Of a DNA stretch of 64,000 bases, positions 13,376 through 23,249 are shown piece after piece. The notes below the pieces were generated by a model. It saw only the letters and a program-made list of their open reading frames with translations, was not told where the DNA came from and made no database searches. Within the stretch, counting starts at the first letter, position 1, and each line of letters begins with the position of its first letter. The position numbers were made by a program, and so were the translations under genes. Origin of the DNA: Centroberyx gerrardi (lineage: Eukaryota > Chordata > Actinopteri > Beryciformes > Berycidae); assembly GCF_048128805.1 (NCBI RefSeq), contig NC_136012.1:13946225-14010224 (forward strand), written 5' to 3'.

Positions 13376-14520
13376 CTGGAAGGAGGGGTGTGGTGGGGTG
13401 GGGGTTCGCACATATGTCACCAAAATCACAGCTTGTCTGAGGGTACTGCTGAGGTAATGAATGAACCTTTCATCACAGACTGATTGTCATTGGTCATGTT
13501 TGCCTTCAGAGACAAAGATTTGTGTTGCTGGAGTTGGAGGTGGAGGTCAATCTTTGTAATAAACTTTATTTTATATCAGAGTACATGCATTTCTAGTGCA
13601 GGCTCTGATGACAAAGCTAATTTTCTAATGTTTGTGATAGTAAATTTACTCCCTCTAAACCTTACTGGCAGTTAGAATGAAGGCTTTGGGGCATCATCAT
13701 CACCCGTATAGAGGACTTTTTTCTCACACCACCACCAAGGGTCACAGCCAATGTTTTGGCTAATTTGCAACCCAAACATATTTCTTTCCCTTTCACGGCC
13801 GTCTCCGTCTCCACCTCTCATTGGCGTGTGAGGCAGGGGACACAAGGCTGGTGTTTGACTGAGCGCTGAATGCTCTTTAGTTGTCACACTTTTCCCAAAC
13901 GCCTTGCAGCTGCTCCTATTGTGGCCGTGGAGGGAGGGCTCCATGGCTGATTCTTTAGGCCTCCTGCTGTTGCCCTGGCCTCAGATGGCTTCAGAGAGAG
14001 GGAGCGTGGTCCGCACAATGGCAGGCATCGTGACATCATGGGTCATACGTGGGCAAAATCCTGATGCATTCTCAGATATAGGACAGGATTCCATCACACG
14101 AACACAAACACAAACATATGTAGAGACAGGATGTTCGCAAAGGAACCTCTGACAAACCAGTTGGTCAATTTGCTTTTGTACAACTGCAAAGTAAATGTTT
14201 TCTCTCTTTTGAGTCTTCATATAACTGTCAGGATAGACTCATGCTTGTGTTAGAAGATAGCTAGCACCCATAACAGCACCCATGTGTGTATAGGGTTTAT
14301 AGTAATATCCATTAACATAGATTTAATCTAAGGATACAATTTTATTAATTTGTGAAGACTGTCTAATACTACATTTTGAGACCTTATGAAATCACTTTAT
14401 ATTCTGTGGTAATATAAAATTGGTCTCTTCATGTTGCTAAATCTTTATACACTAAAGATTTCATAATTATTAAGGAGTAAATCAGTGTTACTTCAATTTA
14501 TTAATCATTTACTTGAGGTT

Positions 14521-14573
14521 TTTGGGCATTACTTCCAGAATTAATTCCAGAATTTCCTTCGGGATCAATAAAG

Positions 14574-14624
<51 letters not shown>
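14521..14624 (+). repeat. Probable LINE/SINE 3' tail followed by an ATCT repeat
   Basis: The word TTCCTTCGGGATCAATAAAG followed by (TATC)n from 14574 to 14624 is the form of 3' end seen on many teleost retroposon copies (L2-type LINEs and SINEs that share their tails). Only the tail is visible; upstream sequence is too diverged for me to place the rest of the element. The family is inferred from the tail motif alone. Confidence 0.55.
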
Positions 14625-14689
14625 GCCCTTTGTTTAGGTGTTTGAGTGACATGTAAGACAACAGAAAAGATCTCCAACTGAGTACAAAA

Positions 14690-15624
14690 GCCAAATGGGA
14701 TTTATTCAATGGTATCAAAACAACATTTAACAAACATATGCAAAAATAGATATGATAAAGAAATATATTACTTTAGTTCAATAAATATGTCAGGATGCAG
14801 TCACTGAGGACTACGTGGCCCCATTTTAGTAGTTTTGGGGTTCTGTCTTCGTCTCAGAGCTGCAATACACAGTACAGAAACATGAGGTATTTAATGGTTG
14901 GTTTCCCCAATGTGTCAGGATCGTCAGGTTTTCATGATGTCTTGAAAGGCAGGTATTTGCATTTGAACTGGCAACCCATTCCACTTCCAAACTGAAAATG
15001 AAAACTTCTGCCATAGCTAGATCTACAAGAGGGGGGATACATTCATTGTTCGTCAAATGGAGGAGTGACTTCCATGCCTGCGTCTAAAGTTTGGCAATAA
15101 GATTATATTGCTTCCTTTAACCAGCTAGGAAAGCAACAACTGAAAGGATAAATCTACATTCCTGAGACAACTGCAAGCCCTCCCCATTTTGTAATTGTAA
15201 AAAAACATGATTATGATTATCAAAAGCGGTCGCCTTCATGACTTCTATAAAAAAAGTCCTTTGAATCAGGGCTATTCGAATACTTCTAAGTTCCTCTACA
15301 GGAATAACCTCAACTGTCTTTTTCAGCCTTTCCCCAAGACATCTAGGAGTAGAGTTGTGGGTGACATTCACATTTGTACAGGAGGTTAAACATCAATACT
15401 GCCAGACGGTAGCAATCAAAACTCCACTTGAAATGATGGGGCCAGCCTATAGTTATAGGCCAGCAGACCGCAACTTAACTGTCCCCAAGTAATGGCACCC
15501 ATTTTGTCCAGTGATACCAGTATCACCATATAACAGAGTTAAGTTAGGGCCATTTTTCGTGCAGTGCTCTGTGCTGAGTCACTAGTGAGTTACAGTACAA
15601 GTCCAGCCAATGTCCGATCCTTGC
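14690..15624 (-). other. dusp1: dusp1 3' untranslated region (inferred)
   Basis: The stretch lies between the stop codon and the AATAAA signal. On the coding strand it carries AUUUA-type motifs. The best is UAUUUAUU at 14780-14787, with another AUUUA at 15149-15153. Mammalian DUSP1 mRNA is unstable through such AU-rich elements bound by TTP and HuR. The same control is plausible here but not shown. Confidence 0.5.
14701..14706 (-). terminator. dusp1: Candidate dusp1 polyadenylation signal
   Basis: TTTATT on the plus strand gives AATAAA on the coding strand, 919 bases past the dusp1 stop codon. It is the first AATAAA I found in that stretch, and the distance matches a 3' UTR of ordinary size for this gene. 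The cleavage site is not directly visible. Confidence 0.55.
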
Positions 15625-15980
15625 TCAGCAGCTCGGGGAGGTGGTGATGGGACTGTGGAGGAAGGAGAGCTGGCCGGCCGAGGCGTGCACAGGGATGGAG
15701 ACGGGGAAGTTGAAGACCGTGCTGCTCTTGCCGATGGCCGGACTGCCCGCCTCCGAGGAGCAGGTGGACGAGGCCAGGACCTGCGACTCGAACTGGAGCA
15801 GCTGACCCATGAAGCTGAAGTTGGGCGAGATGATGCTGCGGCGCTGCTTGACGAACTCGAAGGCCTCGTCCAGCTTCACGCGGTTGGTGCGCATGAGGTA
15901 GGCGAGGCAAATGGTGGCGGAGCGGGAGATGCCCGCCTGGCAGTGCACGAACACACGGCCGCCTTTATTCCTCACCGAGT
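15625..15980 (-). CDS. dusp1: dusp1 exon 4 (coding part)
   Basis: 356 bases including the stop. Carries the catalytic P-loop HCQAGISRS and the AYLM / RSIISPNFSF segments typical of MKPs, then the Ser-rich tail. A long plus-strand open frame over this exon is only its GC-rich shadow. Confidence 0.96.
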
Positions 15981-17843
15981 CTGGAGGGGAGAGAAAGGAA
16001 GGCAAGGTTAGCACAATGTAAATTTCCATGAGGTGGTGAAATGCATTAGCACAGAATGAAGTTTAGCTGTCACAGGAGAGCACAAACACAAATGTCCTGG
16101 CAACACTTTCAGTTCCTATTCAAATTCAGTAGTGGCTCCTAACGGTTCTATCTCATTAAGACACAGGAAGAGCAGTTAATAGGGGCGCAGGGTGTGAGCC
16201 TGTGGGGGCTATTCCCCAAGGAGGCAGTCTGAATGGACAAAGGGGGGCAGATAGTCCCCTGCTGGGGGTATTGATCTGGGAGGAAGGCCGGCAGTGAGTG
16301 TGGAGAAACCGCCTTTTGTTCAGCCAGAACAAAGAGTGGCGTGGAGGGAGCTATTCAGGCCCAGCCAGCCGATCCACTACAACAGTAGAGTGGGGCCGCT
16401 GCCTCGCGGCTCAACATGAAAAGGGGGCATATCTTTTCGTGGGGCTGAGGGGCGATGATGTAACCACCATTGTGGCGGAGCGGGGAGCCTGTGCCGAGCC
16501 AGCTGGTTAGTTTTGGAGGGAACTTTTTAAAATTTAAATCCAAGAGCCACTGAATGCACCAAGTGAAGGAAAGGGGGGGAAGGGCGGGTGTCGTGTTGTT
16601 TGCCGTCAACAGGCTCAGCAGTAACAGCTGTGGTTTGTGCTCATGTGTGGCAGTAGAGAGAGTATGAAGGGGCTCGACGTTTGTTTATTTTATTTATATA
16701 GCGGTGGATGTGCTCTACTCACCGATAAACTCGATCGCCTCGTTGAACCAGGAGCTGATGTCAGCTTTGTGGTTGTCCTCGACAGGGATGCTCTTGTACA
16801 GGAAGGAGTCCTCGAAGTGGTTTGGGCAGTTGGCAGAGACGTTGATCAGAGCGGTGATCCCCAGCATGTCCAGCATGTCTTTCCTGGAGGCATGGTAAGC
16901 ACTGCCAAGGTACAGGAAGGGCAGGATCTCCACTGGTCCACCCTAGACACAGAAAAAACAAAACAAAGTCAGTCAAACGTGGGCCCAAAATAGTACAGCT
17001 GGAAGTGAGAAACATAACATTTACCATGTCTAACTCAAAGTTTGGCCTATCTATGATCATTTCGTCCAAAATGATACACACCTGGTCATATAAAGGTGTA
17101 CTGCATGGACTACATCCAGGGTCTGCGCTTCCAGGATGGCTGGCGCTCAGGGGCAAACTGAGTCCTTGAGGAGGGGAGGGTTTGGTGCACATCTCTGGGT
17201 ACTCGGTGGAAAATGTGTCAAAACCGCCTAGAAAGAGAAACAACCAGCAGGGTCAACACAGGAAGACATCTACGTTTAAATGTACGTTGTCCAAAAAGGT
17301 GACAACTGCTCATCGGGCTATTTTGGCTCAGTGTTTACTCCGACAGCAGCTGGTGCGGTGACAGCTGTAATCCACATTTGTTGACCCGTTGTTAGGATAC
17401 AGTGAAACATTGGCCAACAGCGTACCGGCCTCTCATACACTCTAATAATTCGCGTCAATTTCCTTCCCCTTACCTTTGAGAATGAACACGCTGGCACCGC
17501 AGGGGTCGCGGCACAGGGCTGTAACTGCAAGCATCAGAGTCCCGTCTTTCTTCACTTGGCCTAAGTCCAAACTCCGGTCGTCTAGGAACACCACCGACTG
17601 GTACTCCCCCGAGAGCAGCCGGTTCCTGGTGTCCTCGTTGGGGACGATGTGCTCGAGCCCCAGGCCCCCCCTGGCCCGCCTGCGCACGATGGTGCTGAAG
17701 CGCACGTTGGCGGAGCCGGGTATGTGGGACGAGTTGAAGGAGAAGAAGGAGCGGCAGTCCAGCACCAGGCAGCCCGGGTCGTCGCCCTCCAGCAAACCAC
17801 GGAGGGACGCGCAGTCGATGCTGGGGACCTCCATTATGACCAT
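15625..17843 (-). CDS. dusp1: Dual specificity protein phosphatase 1 (MKP-1), four exons, complete
   Basis: Nuclear MAP-kinase phosphatase that removes phosphate from both Thr and Tyr of the ERK, JNK and p38 activation loops and ends MAPK signalling. Exons: 17474-17843, 17082-17227, 16723-16942 and 15625-15980 (stop included); all introns are GT-AG and the frame is continuous. The product is 363 aa (human 367). It opens MVIMEV, matching the human MVMEV start; the in-frame upstream Met at 17882 is not family-like. A rhodanese/CH2 domain covers about residues 20-137, with the MAPK-docking cluster VRRRARG (Arg54-56). The phosphatase domain covers about 173-314, with general acid Asp228 in PVED and the P-loop HCQAGISRS (Cys259, Arg265). 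The tail ends SPITTSPSC as in mammals. Transcription is divergent from ergic1. A short-lived, CRE-driven immediate-early gene is likely. Confidence 0.97.
16723..16942 (-). CDS. dusp1: dusp1 exon 3
   Basis: 220 bases. Encodes the first half of the catalytic domain from GGPVEILPFL to EAIEFI, including the general-acid PVED motif and the NHKADISSWF segment. Confidence 0.96.
17082..17227 (-). CDS. dusp1: dusp1 exon 2
   Basis: 146 bases. Encodes the linker from GGFDTF to CSTPLYDQ. The acceptor is TTTCTAG|GC and the donor CAG|GTGTGT. Confidence 0.95.
17474..17843 (-). CDS. dusp1: dusp1 exon 1 (coding part)
   Basis: 370 coding bases giving residues 1-124 (last codon split, phase 1). Contains the rhodanese/CH2 domain and the basic docking motif. 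The donor is G|GTAAGG. Confidence 0.95.
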
Positions 17844-18170
17844 AGTAGGACGGCGGGATAAATATGTTAGATCCAAATACATAAAGCTGTGTCGCAGGGA
17901 AATAGAGCTTTGGGTGTGTTTAAAAAATAGGTTTGTCTTCTCCCAAAGTTAAAAAGTAACCTTTAAAGCAGCTGTGTTCTTTTGTTCTGGTTGGTTTCGC
18001 TTGTTTAGAGGTTTTCCAAGGTAAAGCCCACGGTCAAACTCGACAAAATGTTATTGTGAAAAAGAAGGGAAAAAAAAGTTACAATAACAAAACTGGTCCT
18101 TTTCCTCTTGTGTATCCGGTTGTTCTTCAGAGGAAATATTCTACTTTACACTGAGTTGTTCAGAGAGTTG
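17844..18170 (-). other. dusp1: dusp1 5' UTR (inferred)
   Basis: Lies between the start codon and a point about 30 bases downstream of the TATA box. The exact transcription start is not visible, so the upper limit is approximate. Confidence 0.45.
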
Positions 18171-18198
18171 CTTCTGCCGCTGAGGGCTTTCAAACGGC

Positions 18199-18206
18199 TT
18201 TATATA
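18199..18206 (-). promoter_or_regulatory. dusp1: dusp1 TATA box
   Basis: TATATAAA on the coding strand, 356 bases upstream of the ATG and within 28 bases of a perfect CRE. A TATA box is expected for this inducible early-response gene. Confidence 0.75.
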
Positions 18207-18233
18207 CGGCCTGTCTTGTGAATGAGAAACCGC

Positions 18234-18241
18234 TGACGTCA
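18234..18241. promoter_or_regulatory. dusp1: Perfect palindromic CRE (TGACGTCA) in the dusp1 promoter
   Basis: The full 8-base CREB/ATF consensus lies 28 bases upstream of the TATA box. Mammalian DUSP1 promoters are known to be CRE-driven, so this is likely the conserved control site. Confidence 0.75.
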
Positions 18242-18276
18242 AGCGCCCGCCCCTCCGGGCTTCCTGCCAGCAGCGC

Positions 18277-18284
18277 AGACGTCA
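18277..18284 (-). promoter_or_regulatory. dusp1: Second CRE-like site (TGACGTCT)
   Basis: One mismatch from the palindromic CRE, 35 bases beyond the first site. GC-box-like CCCCGCCCGCCCC follows at about 18314-18326. A paired CRE arrangement is also described for mammalian DUSP1. Confidence 0.55.
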
Positions 18285-18539
18285 TTGTGCCGTTGAGCCA
18301 GGCAGGCAGGCCAGCCCCGCCCGCCCCGGGTGAGCGGAGCTACAGGACAGGACGGGGGCAAATGTGGGGCAGCATTATACTGCAAGACTCAGCCAAGATT
18401 TCTTTTTCTTTCTTTCTTTCTTACTTTCTTTCTTTCTTTTTTTCAGTTCCTTGTTGGTGTTTTGAATGCCAAAAAACATTCACAAAATTATTAGGTACAA
18501 TCCCAGCCTTAACGTAATAGCAAAATTGTCAGTGGTGAG

Positions 18540-18770
18540 ATTGGAATCATAAGGTTTTATCTGTTTTGTTGTTATTGTTTTTTTTGTTTTTTTATCAAAA
18601 TTGAGTTGACTATCTGTTCATGATATTTGAATGATACTTTACTTTATACTTCTGTGGTGTTTTTTTTAAATATGTTTTTTGGGGTTAATATCTAAAAGAA
18701 ATAAAGTAGTTTTGTCAAATCTAATATCTCAGAACTGAACTGTACCCAGATAGACCCTTATAATTCCAAG
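18540..18770 (+). repeat. Dispersed repeat, copy 1
   Basis: Shares ordered blocks with 30268-30560. These include ATCAAAATTGAGTT near the start and ATATCT(C/G)AGAACTG followed by ACCCAGATA near the end, with T-rich spacers. It is a diverged interspersed repeat of unknown class; limits are approximate. Confidence 0.5.
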
Positions 18771-20228
18771 CTCACACACTGTTAATTTAGCTCTGTGGGT
18801 GTATAAATCAAACACATACCTATTTATATAAGTCCACACCAGTCAGAGTTAATTGAACACTTGTAGATAGTCTTAACCAGCCGCCCCAGATCCATATCAG
18901 CTCTACCAGTAGACAAACAACTCTCCAATCAACACTTCAACTCCACATAATTATCACTTACAAAACAGCTTACTTATTAACATGGAAACATTTGTTGTGT
19001 GAAGTAACTGAAAAATATTCTTTTTAATACCTAATGTATAACAATTATATAATAATATCAAGTAATTTGTAAAATAGGTGGTAGATGGTCATGTGGCGGT
19101 AACATAAAAAAAAAAAAAAAAAAAGAAAAGATAACAGGTCCCATTTAGTTATACCATTGTCTTATAAAGCTTATCAGGATCTTTGGTATTATCATTATGT
19201 CATCATGCTGATATAATTTACTTTTACTTTGACATCATTTAAATTTTTTCATTTAGGTTTTTGTTTAAAGTGTTTATGTCAGCAAATTAGGAATTTGTCA
19301 AATTTTCCATGATGTTATTGTTTAATTAGATTTTTATTTTGCCTCTTCAACTGAGAGTTGACAAATAACAAGATAATAAGTAAATACCGGCCATGGGGGC
19401 CATAAAAGTTTATTCTTTGTTTTTATTAGTCAGAGGTACATAGTGTTCAATGCCCCGCGAGCAAAGGCTAACCATAAAAGTTAATCACTGTATAGAAATC
19501 TGAAGTCCAGTAAATTTCCACATGCTGGAAACAAAACACCGGTCTTACAGGAAGACAACAGCAGATGGAGATCTCTTGACTAATCCGAATTGTCACCAGT
19601 CTCGACTTAATTGAAACAGAACGACGAGGTTCCTTTCCAAAACTGTAGTGTACTGTGAAGAAAGTAAACATGATTTCTGTCACATCGGGAAACCCTTTTC
19701 ACCTGTCAGTTGTCATTGTGGTTTGCTGACTCAGAATGAGCCCTACTGCTATCTCGTAAGGAAGCAGGGGGATCATATTGACGGGCAACATAGGTGTGTG
19801 TGTGTTTCTTAAAACCACAAAACCGACGACACGCCACAGTTGTTTTGTTGTGAAACAAGACTTTACTAAGCAGGCTCACACACAGGTAGTGTTGGCACTT
19901 TGCCCTCCATCAAAAATCCTATTCAAGTGTCAGCTTAGCAATAACTTTATTCTCACATTATGAAAAAAACTGTCCTACATGTCTACATTTTTCGTGATCA
20001 AGTCTAATTCACTAAAGTATGGCGCGGTGCTATTATTTTACTCCAAAAGACTAGAAGGTTGCTTGAAAGATGATGTTGACATATATAGGGCATGACGTCA
20101 TTCTCACATTGCTGTAGCCTGAGTAAGAGCGGAGCTTCAGTCAGGAGAATACACATCCATACTGTTTTGGCCTCCGTTTTACTGAGGCAAAGAGAAAAGG
20201 AGTGTGTTATGTGAGAAAGGAAGAGAGC

Positions 20229-20249
20229 GAGAGAGAGAGAGAGAGAGAG
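20229..20249. repeat. GA microsatellite
   Basis: A (GA)n run preceded by GAGCGAGA and followed by a G-rich stretch. Confidence 0.85.
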
Positions 20250-21690
20250 GTGTGGGGGGTTGGGGGGGGCTTAAAGGACAGCTAAAGCAATCGCAGCAGC
20301 TTGCAAAAACTCTCTAGCCGGTTTAACCTCACACCGCTGTGAGATGAGTCAACTGTAAGACACATGCCACAGAGCAGGAATGTTACACACTTAAGGGGGA
20401 GGAGAGTCAAACAAGGCTCACAGCTCTGAAAACAATCTGTACCCAAACAGTTTGTTCTCACTGTAAATGTGTTTTCCCCCAAGTGATGAAGTGATGGGCC
20501 TCCGTACGTACGTAAATGAAGAAAGGATTAGACACCTGACGAAGAGGCGAACAGAGACAGCCAGTACAGAAGTGGGCCGATGAAATTAAAGCAACAGTGT
20601 ATTTCCCTTGAGTTGGAGATCTTCACTTTATAGCACACTTGACCCCATGTGTGTCCATATAGTGGCTGCCATTGCTTTCTGTAGCGATGTTGTTGCTTTC
20701 CAAAAACTTATACAAATGTATTCTAAAAAGTTAAGCAAACTACAGTGACACAACCCACATTGTATATTCAAGAATCAAGTTTTTGTTTGCTTGTTGACTA
20801 TTTTTTAGCAAGGATAATCAACAAAAAGACCAAAAAAACGATTCTTGGAAGGGCTACAGAAGCTGGACTATTCATGAAACCAAGACCAAAAGCGAATAGT
20901 TATTCCAAAATGATGACACGCAATGGTGAAAATGTCCTCACATGCAGGAATAAGAATCCAAAGTGTGTGTGTGTGTTCGTCTGATCGTGTGAGTGAGAAA
21001 AAATATTGAAATTAGGAGGGCTGAAAATAGAAGCTAAGTCTCTGCTCTGTTTTTGATTCCCATTATGGTCCATAACCAACCGTGTAGCTCTCGCCTAGAA
21101 AGGGAAGTGAAACAGTGGATGACATTGAGGCATTTCCTGTGTTACGACCCGGTTGTCACTTGCTGTCATCCCTGCCTGTTTACTGTCATAGTCGCCACGG
21201 GCAACGGCTGAACCATCGCTGGGAAAACACAGGGCCTACCCTGCACCGGCTTAACAACAAGTGCTCGATGTCTGCCAGAAAGGTTTCGTTTTCATTTGTA
21301 CGTGAGCATGGGGAGACCGTAGTGCTTGTGTTGCTATGGGGAAAACCTTAATGAAGGAGTAAAAGTTTTCTTGGTAGGGCAAACATATCTGTTTCGACCA
21401 CATCTCAGTGTGATGTATGGCTCTCTGTTTCTCAGCCAGTGGGTTGTGAGGGGGAAAGCAGGTCTGTTGTTACAGGATCATGGGAATGTTTCCCATAATA
21501 CTGTGATCTGGGACCTCCAATATGTGTGTATGCGGTATTGTTGAAAAGATACATTTATTACCTCTTAAAAATGTGCATCAGATGAACATAGAGGTCATTG
21601 GAGCTCTTGAAAATGAACTCACCTACCTGGATCGGTGAAAGGATGCACCTACCCAGTATTTGTTTGTGGGGCTAAACCAAAGTCATACAG

Positions 21691-21912
21691 TTCCAACATC
21701 AAACACCCAAAGGTAAACAGGTAGCACACACAGATCTACAGGACGAAGTTGACTAATCTCAATTTCACCAATTTATTTTGTCCATGTCAACAAACATGCT
21801 AACGTTTTGGCCTAGTGGCTTTCATCAGAGCGTCAAATTGAGATTAGTCAACTTCGTCCTGAAGATCTGTGTGTGTGCTACCTGTTTACCTTTGGGTGTT
21901 TGATGTTGGGAA
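21691..21912. mobile_element. Foldback element, ~75-bp inverted arms
   Basis: The arms 21691-21765 and 21835-21912 are near-perfect reverse complements (for example AACATCAAACACCCAAAGG against its complement at the far end) around a 69-bp loop. The loop contains an ACGTTTTGGCCTAGTGGCTT block followed by TCATCAGAG. This is consistent with a small foldback transposon copy. The family is not identified. Confidence 0.65.
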
Positions 21913-22834
21913 CTCTTCTACCTATCTGTTTAAACATATATGTTCTTTCTTAGTGTCTCTCTATGAGCCTCTATCAATGTAAAACAAATCCAGGTTCGTT
22001 TCTGACATTTCATATCAGCTGTCAGGGATCCATGTAGTCGGTAGGAAGGTGTTTGGGCCATTTGAGACGTCATCAAATGTCACCAGATGAATCAGTGAAG
22101 ACACGTTTTCCTTATTATCTCTATCTCTTAAAGGCAACTTGGTTGACGTCTTGCTGTTTAAAGTTGGCACTTCACAGACCGGTCAGAGTTGGGTCCCAGT
22201 GCACATCACCTCACCTCAGACGGTACCTTCGGTGCAGTTAGGTCCTTCAAGGCCTGTTCTGATGGACTGATGATTTTACTGGACTGGAAGAGATATCTGA
22301 AGGTGGGAAAAGTAATATGGGCTAAATAACATCAGCATGTTATATAGGTTTATAAAATCAAAAGGTCACTCAGAAAATATCCTAAATAATATAATTTCCT
22401 ATATATTACTCACATCTTCAGGCGGTTCTTATACCTAAATTCTATTCATGGTGAACGATCATGGTGTTTGCTATAGGTCAAGTTCATCGTGAACATGAAA
22501 CAGATTGTAGTTTGATTGAAAATTGTAGGCTGCTACTTAGTTTTAATAGAAATCATGAAATTGCTTGGTCTTGGAGAATAAATCATATGGTAGGTCAACA
22601 AAAATGTATGTATATATACATATATAGAATGCAGAATACAAAGTAGGCCTAGCTATGGGTACATGTAATTACAAGAAAACTATGTTTAATAATGTCACAG
22701 CTTTATATTGGAAGAGTATAGAATTTATATATTGCTCAATATCATAAAATATCATAAAATATTAAGAATATTTTTTATCCATAAATTTGAATTTATGTAG
22801 TTCAAGTTATTTCGTCAAAATACTACACTGATTG

Positions 22835-22867
22835 TATTTTATTGACTAATATTTAGTCAATAAAATA
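22835..22867. repeat. 33-bp palindrome
   Basis: Two 15-base arms (TATTTTATTGACTAA and its reverse complement) flank a central TAT. It lies about 360 bp upstream of the ergic1 start codon, in AT-rich DNA. Confidence 0.8.
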
Positions 22868-23091
22868 ATAAAATTAAATAAATACATTTTTCTCCTTGCT
22901 TCTATTATAGCCTACTCAAAGAAAGCAAAAAGAAAAACCATTTTTCCACCATAAGACAAAGTTTTCGCAGATATGGTCAATAATGTGTCTCCAATTTCAT
23001 TATTCCATATTTTCTTAACGCGAGCAATAGAAAAATGTTGGCATGGCTTTCGGAGGAAGAAGAATCACGGTCAACAGGAAACGGCTCTCAG

Positions 23092-23096
23092 CCAAT
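23092..23096 (+). promoter_or_regulatory. ergic1: CCAAT box of ergic1
   Basis: CCAAT within GCCAATCGG, 134 bases upstream of the start codon and 24 bases before a CRE. No TATA box is evident nearby. This fits a housekeeping-type promoter. Confidence 0.5.
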
Positions 23097-23120
23097 CGGA
23101 TTTTGCAAAGCGTCCTAAGC

Positions 23121-23128
23121 TGACGTCA
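23121..23128. promoter_or_regulatory. ergic1: CRE (TGACGTCA) in the ergic1 promoter
   Basis: A perfect palindromic CREB/ATF site 102 bases upstream of the ATG. Members of the ATF group also mediate ER-stress responses, which would suit a secretory-pathway gene, but no complete ERSE (CCAAT-N9-CCACG) is present. Confidence 0.6.
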
Positions 23129-23229
23129 ACCCGGTACCGATGAACAACCGGTAGCATTGAAGAGAGATCTGTGGCTGCCCGTTGATTCTAGCTTTGTCCA
23201 CTAAATCCCCTGTCAAACGTGCAAACATC

Positions 23230-23249
23230 ATGCCTTTCGATGTTAGGAG
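23230..23249 (+). CDS. ergic1: ergic1 exon 1 (coding part)
   Basis: Twenty coding bases, MPFDVR plus two bases of the next Arg codon. The donor is AG|GTGAGT. The first exon is too short to stand out as an open frame; the join to exon 2 restores RRFDIYRK. Confidence 0.93.

Larger units (their letters stand above)
18310..23080. other. Divergent intergenic region between dusp1 and ergic1
   Basis: About 4.8 kb with no recognised gene. It holds a dispersed repeat, a GA microsatellite at 20229-20249, a foldback at 21691-21912 and a 33-bp palindrome at 22835-22867. The arrangement allows shared regulation of both genes, but no element proves it. Confidence 0.5.

Noticed and set aside
15610..16011. 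Long plus-strand open frame over dusp1 exon 4
   Set aside because: It is antisense to a clear catalytic exon and is explained by GC-rich codon composition; no family resemblance or splice logic.
17843..17882. Upstream in-frame Met of dusp1 at 17882
   Set aside because: The extra 13 residues do not resemble the family, whereas MVIMEV at 17843 matches the conserved N-terminus.
17476..17952. Plus-strand open frame of about 158 codons over dusp1 exon 1
   Set aside because: A shadow of the rhodanese-domain exon on the other strand.
23092..23128. ER-stress response element (ERSE) in the ergic1 promoter
   Set aside because: CCAAT is present but the required CCACG at nine bases spacing is not; only CCAAT plus CRE is reported.
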